Source of the DNA: Macquaria australasica
Lineage: Eukaryota; Chordata; Actinopteri; Centrarchiformes; Percichthyidae
Assembly: GCA_005408345.1 (NCBI GenBank)
Contig: SEMN01000314.1
Coordinates: forward strand, 62,001 to 126,000
Length of the DNA: 64,000 nt
Direction of reading: 5' to 3'
In this document: positions 34,840 through 46,312 of the stretch, in pieces
Numbering within the stretch: position 1 is the first letter of the stretch
Layout: each line of letters begins with the position of its first letter
Position numbers and translations under genes: made by a program
The notes under the pieces: model-generated
The model's database searches: none
Told to the model about the DNA's origin: nothing
What the model saw: the letters and a program-made list of their open reading frames with translations, nothing else

Positions 34840-37800
34840 CACAATAGACAGACTTCTTCTGGTCGCTGCCACACACAGCAGCTTAATCAGTGTGAGAGAT
34901 TTCCGAGACAGCTGATCTTTAATGGGCTATTGCCTAAAAATAATGAGTGAATAAGAACAAGAGGAAATGAGTATGCCTATTTACATGCTTACTTCCTATG
35001 ACTGATATTGGCAAATGAAAAGACAAGAATGATAAATCAAATTACTAGAACTTCACCCATAGCTCAGTGCTGCAAATGAACAAACTGATGTCAGTGTCAA
35101 CACACACTTAGCAAGGCTGCACTATGCTAATGTTACATCTTCTGCAAAACAGCCCACTTGCAAACAAGGCCAAGTAACAAAATGCAAAACGTGAGCCAAA
35201 GAATCTCGTATTGTAAAATGAAACAACTCACCACATCAGGAAAGCAGGCAAAGCCATACTAAAACTCGTTCACACACAACTTGAATTCTACAGAAGCTGA
35301 AAAGGCACGATTAGCACATTTCAGACGTGCTACAGCAACATCAGCATGTGTATACAACACTTGCCCTTCTGGCAAACATAAAGAAATGCTGTTCTCCACT
35401 TTGTATAGGTCAAGGGCCACGCTTTCTTATGATGTGGAGCATTTGGGAATATGTGGAATTGTTATTGCATCCTTTAACATTTTCATGTATGCAGTCAGTT
35501 ATGTGATATAAGCTGAAGAAATATTTATGGAAACATTAGAATGTTCGAAATATAATATTTTATAGACGACAAAACTGTGGGAAAGAGTCTAGGAGCAGAA
35601 CCCACTGTGGACTACCTTATTTTGTACCAGAGGCATTTAGAATTGGTCATTTGACCTTTTTTTCCTCTTAACACAGCAGTAAGGCTTAACAAACCTCACT
35701 CTAGAAATGTCTGTCCATGAATGGTTTTTAATCCATAATCACAGTATAATCACAGAGGAAGCAAAAGAAGTCAAATAAAAGCATAAAGGGTTTGCATTAC
35801 ACTCAGAAACTGCACCACACTGTCACTAAGCTTGACAACACTGACTGATGCTAATTGCCACAAGCTACCATTCTTCAATCCCCCCACAAACTGGTACACA
35901 AACCACTGCAAACACTTTCCATTTCACTGTATGCTAATATATTCATATATTCACATTCTTATTCCGTCCATGCATTTAAATGACCGCTGCATGATGATCA
36001 CATAATTCAAAAGTATTGCTCGTCTAGGATTGGCAGAAGCCTGTAAGTGGATCAGCACACTGTGTTTTTTTTTTTTTTTACTTCAGGGGAGCCTCACCAC
36101 TGACCCCAGAGCAGTAGGAGTCTTGTAGAAAATGTTTCCATCAGTAGCAGAAAGGAGATCAGAGTGTGTCTTTATGCCATTTTGACATTGGAGGAGTTCA
36201 GCGAGGGGTGCTGAGGTCTGTTGTTGGGCGGTATGCGCTTGTTATTGTGTTTCCTCATCGAGCTTCCTCTTGTTACCTGTCACGAAGCTGACATAACATG
36301 CTAGGGCAGATGGTGTAAGGTATGTAATGGAATCTGTTTGGGAAATCCCATCTGTAGGTTGCAGCCCTTGCGTCAGTTCTTTGAGGTAACAGTGATTTAG
36401 CTTTAGCGTCTCATGATCATAGCAGCTGATTCTTATTAGCTGCTTCTGCTGCGGCAGCGGGTGCAAAAAGGAACAAAACACAATGCAAAAGAATCCATGT
36501 AAACACAGAATAACAGTGAACTCTTGTTGTCTGAACTCTGTTACTTGATCCCTGCTGCTCATTGTTTTGGATCTCAGTTGAAATGTACTGTAGCTCTCCA
36601 AGGGTTTTGTCAGCACAGTGCAGGGACAGCCATAGTGATGGGGTAGAAAGCAAAGTGGTAGTTGACAGCACTCTGTGAATTGCCAGTGGGAATAATGCAT
36701 AAGAAATGGAAATCGGCGTCTCTTTGTTGATTGTTGTTCCCTTTTGTCACTACTGATTAATTAAACATTCACGAATGCTCAGTTGTTTGCTTGAAAGGCT
36801 TTTCTCTCAGTGACTAGTTTTCCTCTTGTTAAGTTTTCATGTGCTGCGGCATTATGGGAAGAATCAGACGCTCCGGACAAATAAACAATAAGTCATTCAT
36901 CTCTCTCGCCTCATATTCATAAATCACGGGTTTCTTTACAGTGGTGTTTCATCTTTATCACGCTGAAATGAGAATTTGTGCAGGACTCAGTGGATTACTG
37001 GAAGTGTGCTGAGCACTGGATAACTAATAAAGTCCACAGGATAGGGAGTAGGAAAATAAACGGATGTCGGTGAAGTCTACTGCATATGAGCAAATCCTCA
37101 CCGTGACGTGAAACTGGGAAGCATTAAAATGTAATTATGGCACATGCTAAGAGATGCCGCATTACGTCTGGTATTGAGTTCAGACAATGCTGAGTGTGCT
37201 GATGTATTTCTGCCTAGCGAGAAGCCACCTGCGTCGAATAATCAAAAATCTAATCCAGACCATAACGGGCTAGTTCTCTTGACGATGTTATCCACTTACA
37301 GAGCTTGTCAGTTCCACTCCAGACTTCATCAATGTCTTACCAGCTCCTCGCTTATCAAGAGTGTATCCACGCCGTATCAGTGAGACCAGGGACAAATATC
37401 AACACCCAGCTTTTATCTGCCAAGGACTACGGCTAGATAGAAAACCCCCCTCATTGAATGTCACCATCCCCCATAGGAAGCGATACCCACAGCCGGATGA
37501 GATATGTGACATGGGCCACTGAGGTCGCCATGTTTCCTGTGTGCGGAGGAGCATAGAGGTTAATGGGAAATGAAGGAGGAAGACCTTTTGTTCTTCCTTT
37601 AAAAGGGCCAGTCGGATAAGATGTGTGGCTTTCTGTGACTTTTCTCTGACTTTCATTTTCCTGAATGGCTGAGAATGGAGGTGACTACCATTTTAATTGT
37701 TTAGTGGATCGTCTCTCAAAGTACAGTGCAACAATGAGAGGAAGTGGAGAGCGAAGGTGATGGCTGTGCTGGAGGAGAGACAGCCAGTCTAAATCAGAAT

Positions 37801-38208
37801 AGAGTTTGATCTCATTAGTGTAAGGAGCCAGGATTAGTGTGTTGTCAGTAGAGATTTTGTGACCACTGTGCTCGAATGGCTGTTACTGTATATGGTGCTG
37901 TTGTCAAGGGGAAAGAAATGCATCTCCAAAATGCCAACTTTTTAGTTACTAGGGTGAACAGCCATGTGTTTAAAAGCTGCATTCATTTATTTTTTGGCTA
38001 CTCTTATGGGGGCAGTGGAACAAACTAACACAACACATTACCTTATGAAGTTATTATGGTTAATGTGTTAGCAAACTGTGGCGTATTTAGACATTCAACA
38101 GCAGACACAGAGCAACATTAACATTCTTTTGGACTCGTGTTTCTGTCCATCTGACAAATGTAAGTCCAATCTTCACTCTTCCTTTATCTCTGTTTCAGTC
38201 TATATGCA
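34840..38208. other. Intronic, mostly unique sequence
   Basis: No gene was recognised. A T-rich run lies at 36065-36079, just before copy 2 of the 51-bp repeat. A 152-codon open frame on the minus strand (36242-36700) has no recognisable domain and an unremarkable composition, so it is treated as chance. Confidence 0.55.
36103..36153 (+). repeat. 51-bp direct repeat, copy 2
   Basis: This copy differs from 29547-29597 at one base. It lies downstream of a T-rich run in sequence with no recognised element. The two copies are 6.56 kb apart, on either side of the second coding exon. Confidence 0.9.
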
Positions 38209-38210
38209 GC

Positions 38211-38928
38211 ATAGAGTGCTGCAGGGATGACGTATTTTTGTTGGCCAACCCGGACGTTAGTATCGCCCTGGTTCCCTCGACAAAAAAGCCAATGGGATTT
38301 TTCCATTGGATTTTGGATTATTGCAGAAAATAAGCTCTGTGGCAAACAAACATTTATGATACTTACACGTTTTGTTCAGCAAGATAATCTTCACCACTTT
38401 TATGATTTGTGAAGTGTAAATGCAAACGGCAGAAGTAAAAAGCTAACGTTAGGCTATAAACGAACTACACCACGGTCGCATGACTTCCACGTCACCACCA
38501 CTAAGCTTCCAACTTGTAATTGTGATTTTGCCCGCTTACCTCTTCTAAAGAAGGCTTTTGGAAAGTTGGAGTTAGAATAGTTTGAGTATAAACACATCGA
38601 GGCTGTAAAGGTGGACGAGTGAGAAGATGAGTTTCTGTGTTCGGTGTGACGACGTTTAACGTCCCCGACAACCTCTGTACTCTCATTTAGCCACTTGTTA
38701 GAAACCGCCTTTTTAAAGACACGTACAAGCTTCAAAATCCACGAGTGGGGTATTTACTGACGTATTTTATGTCGTAGAACAAAACATGAAAATCTCTTAA
38801 GCTTGTGTTAACCACAGACCTTGTGTTTCAGGCATCTAACCAAAAACCCATTCAGAAACCCACTGACTTCGAGACGAGGGAACCGGAACTCATCCTGGGT
38901 TTTAGGACTCATTCCTGCAGTACTCTAT
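38211..38928. mobile_element. 718-bp non-autonomous DNA element with ATAGAGT ends
   Basis: The left end ATAGAGTGCTGCAGGGATGA and the right end, in reverse complement (ATAGAGTACTGCAGGAATGA), match at 18 of 20 positions as terminal inverted repeats. Inside, GCCAATGGGATTTTTCCATT and ACTTCGAGACGAGGGAACCG are words that I associate with a frequent teleost element. No transposase reading frame is present. The target duplication is unclear. Confidence 0.7.
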
Positions 38929-41900
38929 TTCCAGCTCATTTGCTGCTAAATGCTCCACTATGCTATGCTAGCTGGTAGCTAATGTTGTCTGTTTTGAAAA
39001 CAGCTACCTGGCTGGAAATGAGGTTGTGGGCTAGAAAACCAAGACAATGAATGAACAGAAGTTAAAGTGCAGTGGCCTGGAGAGCTCAACACACTGCAGC
39101 TTTAGAAAATACATGGCATAAAGGGATGCGCTCTAAGTACAGAAAACACAAGCAAATACAGAAATGCTGCAAGTCTGACAAAACACAATGGAAATCTATG
39201 GAGGACACTAAAAAATGATGAATATGTACACTTATCTGCATTTACACGGTGAGAACTTCTAGAATCTGCTGAGCCCATCAACTTGCATTCATTAAAGCCA
39301 AGCCTGTCTCTGTTTACACAGTGGGATCAAACTGAGGACTCTCCTGCACCTTTTAACTGTATTTAACTGACTTGTCAACACTGTTCAACTATGTTATTTT
39401 TAGTTGTAACATTCCGATTATGTGATTCCGAGACATTAGCACTAGTGTTAGCCTTTACATAATGTATTTGCAAATTAGTAGTATATAAATGTAATTCCTG
39501 TGAGACAGGGTTGTGTAGTATTGAACTGCAGAGTTGGATCAATGTGTCATTACTACGAGCAACCCTTTCCACATTACACATACTCATTTGATTCATATAG
39601 AAATATGAACTAGTGCAGCTTTAACCATGTGCTGTATTTTTTTTAGATTAATTGATTTTGTTTTATGTGTTTTACAAATCCATGGGTTGTGTAATTTCAT
39701 CTGCTTATGATCTTCAGGCAAGTAAAGGGCCGTGTGATCTTTTCTTTTAATTGAAGGACAAAAATTCAAACCATTATCAATTCATTTAATCAAATTAATA
39801 TTTGCTCTACCTCTCCATATCTCGTCTATATTCTTAGAATAATTATGTTTCATTGTCACTGTCTTCAATTAAAAGTGAGTTTGTTGCTTATTTGTGCAAG
39901 CCTAGCCATGATTAGAATTATAATTCATTTGCACGGATTTCACAGATCTCACAGGATTAGTAGATCCTGTTTCCTGTTAATGGGGTCTTCGACTTTAAGG
40001 CCAGTACAAGCTGACAAATTCCCCTGTATGTCTGTCGACCATATGCTGGAATTATGAGGCTCTGCTACCCTTCTGCAGCTAACAAGGGGGTTGTGATGTA
40101 GTTGGAAATTACAAAGTCTGCTTGAAGTGACGCTTCCAGGTAATTAGGAGGAGGTCGCTAGACCATCCTCCCTGCACTAAGGGGGGTGCGAATGACAATA
40201 ATTGCTACACTGCGAAACAAACTTGCTGAAAGTTGTTTTGCCGGATGGAACTCATGCGAGAGATGCCCCAGGAGTGTTAGGCTCTGAGTGTGCTTCATTA
40301 TCAGGACGATTAATAAACGGGCGCGTAGACAGATGGCCCGTCTCCTCCACGCACGGGCCGTGCTCTCTGAAACCCCAGCAAAATGAATACCTGTATGGAA
40401 GCAGGGATCCTCGCCAAATGTGTCAAGGTCTGCTAAATTGGAGCGCAGACATAAAATTGAAGTGACATTAATAGATTACCTGGAGTTGATTTGCATTTTC
40501 AGAGTTATTATGGGTGTGGGTAACAGGACTAACAGGCACAGCCGTCTATGTAGGGCCTTAATGATGTTTCTGATTATGCTCTCATCACCGCCGGCAGCTG
40601 GGAAAATAAGTAAAGGCTTGTCATCACAGATTTGGACGATAAATGAGCAGACTTGATCAAGAGGAGACATATGGAAATGAGCAAGATGCAGACCTTTATC
40701 AGAGCTGATCGTCTCATGCTTCCAACATACAGCAGAAAGCTCACTGTGATCATAGACGATTTATTACCCACACAGTTTTATAAGTGATACACTGATACAT
40801 AATCCTGCATGAAGGAAAACATTGTTAAATATTTCTGTATGTTTCATCAAAGCATGTGTCTCTGTGTGTGTGTCCTAAATTTATCTATCTATCTATCTCT
40901 CTCTGATTCGTATTGCTCTTCACTTATTTTCTACACATTGACATCTTTCAGATCAATACAGGGAAAGCTGAGCTATTCTGAGAGCATTTCATGCTCCACT
41001 TGGGCCAGATGTTCTATAAAAATCCCTTTCCTTGACATACCTAAAAATATTATTGTACTTTGCTGATCTTGCAGTAAATCTTGAACATATCTTGGTCTTG
41101 AAAAGTCTAAGTCTGAATGTGTTAAATGCAGTTTAACTTGAATAAACCCTAGCAGTATTTCAGGGCCACAGCAACCCACATAAGTAAAAGAAGCACATTT
41201 ATAGTGCATCTTTTTATCTGGCATTTCTCTGTTGAGCTTTGAGCAGAGAGCTAAAAGCGAGGGTGTCTGGTGTTTGTGCCTCTCTCTTCTCTGATCCTAG
41301 ACTCTGGTCTGCAGCTTGGCAGATGGACTGAGTGGCAGGGGGCCCCTGGCCCTTTAACATAGTGGGCAGCTGGGCCAGAGCTGGGCCAGTGCTGGGCCAG
41401 GGCACATCTGACGAGCAGGCTCCTGGGCTGGGCAGAGCCGCGGCAGACCGGGGCTGTTGTGATGGTGGTGGGCGACTCACAGGCTGAGCTCGGGTGAGAG
41501 GGGGTCAGAGCAGTGAACCTGGCCAAGGCTCTGACTCTCTTAGGCCTGTCTAACTGCCAGGCAGCGTGCATGCCAGCCTGCCCTTTTCCGTGGCCGTGCT
41601 AAATGGGGATAGGACAGGCCTCCGAGGCACAAAGGATTTAACTGACAAGCTGGAGTTTCTCTGTAAATAACCTGCTACTCCTATCTATCTCACCTCATTT
41701 GGCAACAGCATCTGCACTTGTACATCTGTGTGTACGTGCATGTTCCTGTGTATGTGGGTTTATTCCTAGGCTAGTTTTTATTCATGTCTGTGATACTTGT
41801 CACCTGTCAATAACCCAGTACATTTTCCCCACTCTTCTTCACTGCTCTTGCCTGTAGCTACACCCAGCAGCTGACAGAGAGTCATTGCTAATTCAGCATC

Positions 41901-43449
41901 TCTTTGTTTCACACTTAGCCATTACATAGCTTCCATAAGGAAAAAAGGGCAAGTCAGATATCCCCTAGCTAACACATGTTCAGGAGTAAAAAAAACAACT
42001 CAACAAAACATACACACACGCACAGTCACAGCTGCTCAATATCGCATACAAATGTGTATTACTGATGTTATTTATTATCCAATGTAGCTCTGAATTATGT
42101 ATGTAACATCATCAGTCATTGGTCCAGATACAGTAATATAAGCCCTTCAGAGCCTCCTGGGGCATTTTCTTTTCCTAGAGCATGCAGGCAGGCATACGCG
42201 CACTCACTCTACACGTAAATGCATGTGTATGTCATGCACGCGCGCAGATCACACATGCACAAGTGCATATAAGTGCACATGTGCACTAAAAACACATACT
42301 GTACCTTCTCTGTGTTCGCATAAAGCCACCGTGCAGTTGTAAAGATGCTGTTGTTCAGGTGTAATTTGTCCCTGCTCCCCTGTGTAGCCTGCAGAGACGC
42401 ACTCTCTTTGTAACTCACTCCCTCACTTTCTCTCACGCACACACTTTTTTCCCCATCTCTGTACTCCTCCCTCCCTCCCTTTTTGCTCGCCATCGCTCTC
42501 TTTTGCTAAGCTAATGCTCTCTCTCACTCTTCCCTTGAGGGAGAACAAAAAGTAGCTGGCTTCTAGGTAATGAAGCCCTTCAATGTGATCTGCATAAGAT
42601 TGCCTCCCTCGCTGGCCTGGCTGCCTTGCCCCGATGAATAGCAAAAGACTCTCAATGAGACTAAGGACAAAAAAGCAGCCTTCTCCTTAGCCACAGTGCC
42701 GTTTCTCAAACAAAGTCACCTCTTTTTTTCTTTTTCTTTTTGCTGTGCCCATGAAGTAGAAAGAGAAGAAAAATGTAATGTAAACAACAAACAGAGTTCA
42801 GGAAAAGGAAAGGTAAATGAGAGAGTGTGCGTGTGGATTCATGTGTCAGAGCATGTGTGCAAGCTGTTGTGTGCCTGTTTTTTGTAACGATGAGGATTTC
42901 ATGCAACAGGGTCAACAGTGGTACAATGGGACGTGAGGCAAGCAAGGGTTAAAAATGACATTTATTTAGCTGAATTCAATTTCAAAACATTTTTGTAAGA
43001 CTGCAGCATTAGAATTAATACACAAAAAGGCCTTTTTGAAAACACATAACCGGTCACGTCCCAGGTTACTGTCCTGTTTAATTAAATGTTTGTAATGAAA
43101 GTTTTTGCAGCCCTGAAATGCATGTAAGACTCATCTTTCGCTGTCACACTGTCACACACTGCTGATCACTGTGTCAAGGTCAGTTAATCAATCTGAGAGT
43201 GGAAACAAGAACGCAGCATCCTCCCCTCAGCAGTGCTGCAGGAGAGGAGAGGGACTGATCCAGGTTCAGTGTGTCAGCTGAAGAAATGCCTTCTAATGGC
43301 CACTAGTGGGCAGATAGGCTTACCGAGGGTGAGTGAATGAATGAATTAATATTTTAGGCGGTTGCTTTCTGAAAACAAGTCCAAATGTAAACAGTTGGAC
43401 TGTCTCACACTGTCTCTGGATGTAGGATGGACTTGCACAAACTATCGTT
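38929..43449. other. Intronic, mostly unique sequence
   Basis: No gene was recognised apart from copy B of the 138-bp duplication. A relatively GC-rich patch at about 41290-41640 includes three near-identical 11-12 bp units built on GCTGGGCCAG (41368-41400). The interval 40090-40460 is complex, non-repetitive sequence that might be conserved. A CG/CA-rich patch lies near 42180-42290. Confidence 0.5.
39225..39362 (+). repeat. 138-bp direct duplication, copy B
   Basis: This copy is 137/138 identical to 34371-34508 and in the same orientation, 4,854 bp downstream and across the second coding exon. The sequences beyond both edges are unrelated. No exon-like sequence or strong pyrimidine tract follows this copy, unlike copy A. 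Confidence 0.95.
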
Positions 43450-43457
43450 ATTGTAAC

Positions 43458-43767
43458 TAAAGCTGAAACAGATTAATTGATTAGTCGATTGACAGAAAAT
43501 GAATCTGTAACTTTTATGATATTGATTCATTGTTTTAGTAATTTTTCAAGTGAAACATGAAGATGTGCTGCTTTTCTTTGCTTGTTTTACTTGTTTTGCT
43601 CAACCAACAGCCCAAAACACAAACACATGTCACATTGTGCTTTAGGAAATTGTAATGGCCATTTTTTCACTATTTTCTGACCTTTTATTGACCAAATGAA
43701 TGGGTTATTTGAGAGAATAAACAGCGGATTAATCAATAATGAAAATAATCGTTAGTTGCAGCCCCTA
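43458..43767. mobile_element. 310-bp hAT-type MITE with perfect 8-bp target duplication
   Basis: The element is flanked by ATTGTAAC on both sides (43450-43457 and 43768-43775), an exact 8-bp target duplication as hAT elements make. Its ends are imperfect inverted repeats: left TAAAGCTGAAACAGATTAAT, right (reverse complement) TAGGGGCTGCAACTAACGAT. The interior (ATTAATTGATTAGTCGATTG, CAACCAACAGCCCAAAACAC) fits a very common teleost MITE. It has no coding capacity. Confidence 0.85.
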
Positions 43768-43775
43768 ATTGTAAC

Positions 43776-45350
43776 CATCATTGGCTTTCTACTGGGTCAA
43801 AATGGGGGGTAAAGCCTTTGATATGTATTGGCTTTGATTTGAATCTGTGTGCTTCTGATTTGCCATTGATGTAAGGCAGTCACAGGGACAGCTTGTGCAC
43901 AATGAAAGAATCATTTCACACTGTAGAAGGGACACTTATTAAACGTACTTTTCATTTTAAAAGACTACGGCATCAATGTGGCATTGTACCATAAAATTGG
44001 GGACTTGCAAGAGACAGATTAAAAAAAAAAAAAAAAGAATGATGAAAATCAATGCAGTGAAGAATGAGATATCCTCACTTTTAGTCCAAAAAACACTGGA
44101 TCCTACAATTCCCATAATACAACTCGATAGTCTTTTGTTACACCCACTTGCCTGGTAAATGCCCACATATTTTGAACCTCACACTTCCCGTAATGCGGGT
44201 CTTCTCTTTAAAAAAGTCTCCAAGTCTCCATGGGCAGATCATTTTCTCAGGCTTGCCAAACTCCTCCAGAGCCACAGACGACATTATACAACTGTTATCA
44301 CTGGGTGTGTAGTTCTCACCATGATAAGAGTGGGTGTGACTGTACATGTAAGTAGACAGAGCACAAACAACAATAAGCTGTTGTGACCAATACATGGTGG
44401 AACATTTTTTATCCATCTTTAAGGGATTTAACATATTTATGTAACTCCTTTCTGTTTGTGCAGTATAAACAAAGCTTTATAAACTCACACAAAGCCTCTC
44501 AACAGCAGAAATATCAGTAACACAGATATATTGTACTAGCACTGATATACAGCTGCTGGCCTTCAGCCTGTGACCCTATGAACCCCAGAACCACACAGTA
44601 TAGCATGGCCTTGAGTCTGTTATTGCTTTATACAATATACAACAATCCACAGCCACAGATGTGGAACCTTTGTGTCCCCATGCTGTTTGTATCTCTGCAT
44701 CACAGGGATTATTCACATTCATTCTTTGCTCCAAAATAATGCAACTTTACAGAAGTTGCACATATTTTGATTATAAAAACGTTGTCATGCCTGGGATGAT
44801 TATAGAATTTTTTGACATGTTGATGACCCAAAAAAGTCAAAATATTTATATGACAGAGCAAGTTCAACGTGAGTTAGCTCAACAGGTGTGCAGTTGACAC
44901 TAATAAAAGCCATGTGTCATTAGAGCGCTCCACTGCCAGCTCACCTGCACAATAGATCAGTGAAGTTTGCTGCCAATGCCACCAGCTGCATTCATTAGGC
45001 CGGGTACATATAACATCTTACCGGAGAGAGATCTGGTGTCGCTCGGCTGAAACTGTCATTTTCTCACTCACTCAGTCACACACTTACTCACTAATTGCCT
45101 ATCGGCCCCCTATTCTACAGATGACACACTGAGCTGGGATCATTCACTGCACTTTCTCTCTGCTGTACTGCTGAACTGTACGACGTGTTCATGTTTACAA
45201 TCTTTTCAAATATGGTGCTGTCGATGTTTCTTCATTTATTTAACTTAACTTTTTAGAGCTTGAGTTATTACAGTGTAACTACACTCTCACATTCTGCTAG
45301 AACCCTCCCTCCCAGCAAATTAAAAAAATGCAACGAGTGAGGGAACAACA
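43776..45350. other. Intronic sequence, no recognised gene
   Basis: An A16 tract lies at 44021-44036. The interval 43970-44400 has a repeat-like texture but I could not identify ends. Nothing else is supported. Confidence 0.5.
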
Positions 45351-45600
45351 ACTGTAGAAGGCGTGGCCTCGTGGCTACGTAGTATGTGGGTCAGGGGACG
45401 TAGAGACAGAGTGCAACGCGTCATAGTCTGACAACCACGCCCACGGGAGGGGAAAACAATCGCCACTACAATATGCAACCAAGGGCTGAAAGCTAGCTAA
45501 AAACATTAGATTTCAGCATGTCAAAGGATTATTTTATCACCCTATGTCTACTAGAGAGGAAAAGGTATATTGACAAACTCAAAATTGTCGGTCTATCTCA
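45351..45600. repeat. Probable interspersed repeat (ACCACGCCCACGGGAGGGG)
   Basis: The words ACCACGCCCACGGGAGGGG and GGGCTGAAAGCTAGCTAAAA have the look of a known teleost repeat, and CpGs are denser than in the neighbouring intron. Ends were not determined. It directly precedes the THAP-bearing element. Confidence 0.4.
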
Positions 45601-45601
45601 T

Positions 45602-46312
45602 GCTGTGTTTCAAATCGCATACTTCCGTACTTACACTTAATAGTTTGAGTGCATAAGTGCGTTCACACTGAGAAGTATGGCAAAATGCAGTGTACTATGA
45701 GTACCCGGATGATGTAAAAACTCAGAAAGTTGAGTGTGGAACGCTGCACACTTCTCACCCTCAATGGTCGCCATCTTGGCTACGTAGCGGAAGGGGAGGA
45801 CCACCAACGTATGAAAATGGCGGCCACGGTTGCGATGGCTAAAAGTAAAAGCACATTCATTTTTTATTCAGTTTTACTTTAACTGACATTTGTATATTTG
45901 ACTTAGGCTACCAGTGACAAAATGCTTGCTGCACACGTAGACATACTGATTGTCTCATTCTTCCTGCTGATGCCTCACGTCTGTATCCACTTTTGTCTTC
46001 TTAAAGTCTCAGTTTTTGGGTTCGGCAGCTTATAAAAACTTAATTCTGGGTTCTTTATCCTGTTGGTAGTGCATCCAACCACACAGCAGCTTTTAGGCAT
46101 GTTTCTGTTGTTTGCTAGCAGACCCAAGTGACAAGGAGGAACCTTCACGCAATGCAAAGTCAATGAAGAGCGATGAATTGTTTTCCCCTCCGGTGTGGGT
46201 GGGACTTAATTGCGCGCTGTCTCTATTGGGGAGACTGACTGACACTGATTCGAGTCTTTTTTATATAAATTTCATGACGTAGACAGGTTCAGGGCTGATT
46301 TGAAACAGTAGA
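45602..46312. mobile_element. Repeat with TTTCAAATC ends carrying a broken THAP domain
   Basis: The left end (GCTGTGTTTCAAATCGCATA) and the right end, in reverse complement (CTACTGTTTCAAATCAGCCC), share an inverted core, suggesting a DNA element of about 0.7 kb. It contains GGTCGCCATCTTGGCTACGT and AAAATGGCGGCCACGG, frequent in fish repeats. A THAP fragment lies inside on the minus strand. THAP domains occur in P-element- and Kolobok-type transposases and in host genes derived from them. Confidence 0.45.
45905..46100 (-). pseudogene. Disrupted THAP zinc-finger domain
   Basis: The minus strand from 46100 reads MPKSCCVVGCTTNR, then ELSFYKLPNPKTETLRRQKW and IQT before a stop. This is the start of a THAP DNA-binding domain: the N-terminal MPKSC, the C-x-x-x-C zinc ligands and the invariant Trp are present. 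The second half of the finger (YVYVCSKHFVTG, with the CxxH ligands) lies just downstream in a different frame, and a TGA interrupts that frame. The domain is therefore broken by at least one frameshift and one nonsense change. No transposase catalytic domain follows. An open frame extends 21 codons upstream of the MPK start. It is most likely a relic of a P-type or Kolobok-type transposon. Confidence 0.7.

Noticed and set aside
34499..34876. Minus-strand frame of 125 codons over cadherin exon 3
   Set aside because: It is the antisense shadow of the real coding exon.
34705..34950. Second + strand frame overlapping exon 3
   Set aside because: It is out of frame with the cadherin and contains no recognisable motif.
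36242..36700. Minus-strand open frame of 152 codons, the longest in the window
   Set aside because: No domain, signal or repeat family is recognisable, and an open frame of this size is expected by chance in 64 kb. It lies inside a cadherin intron with no splice or promoter context.
39225..39362. Copy B of the 138-bp duplication as a marker of a duplicated cadherin exon
   Set aside because: The sequence after 39362 has no pyrimidine tract, acceptor or cadherin coding sequence, so only the intronic segment is duplicated.
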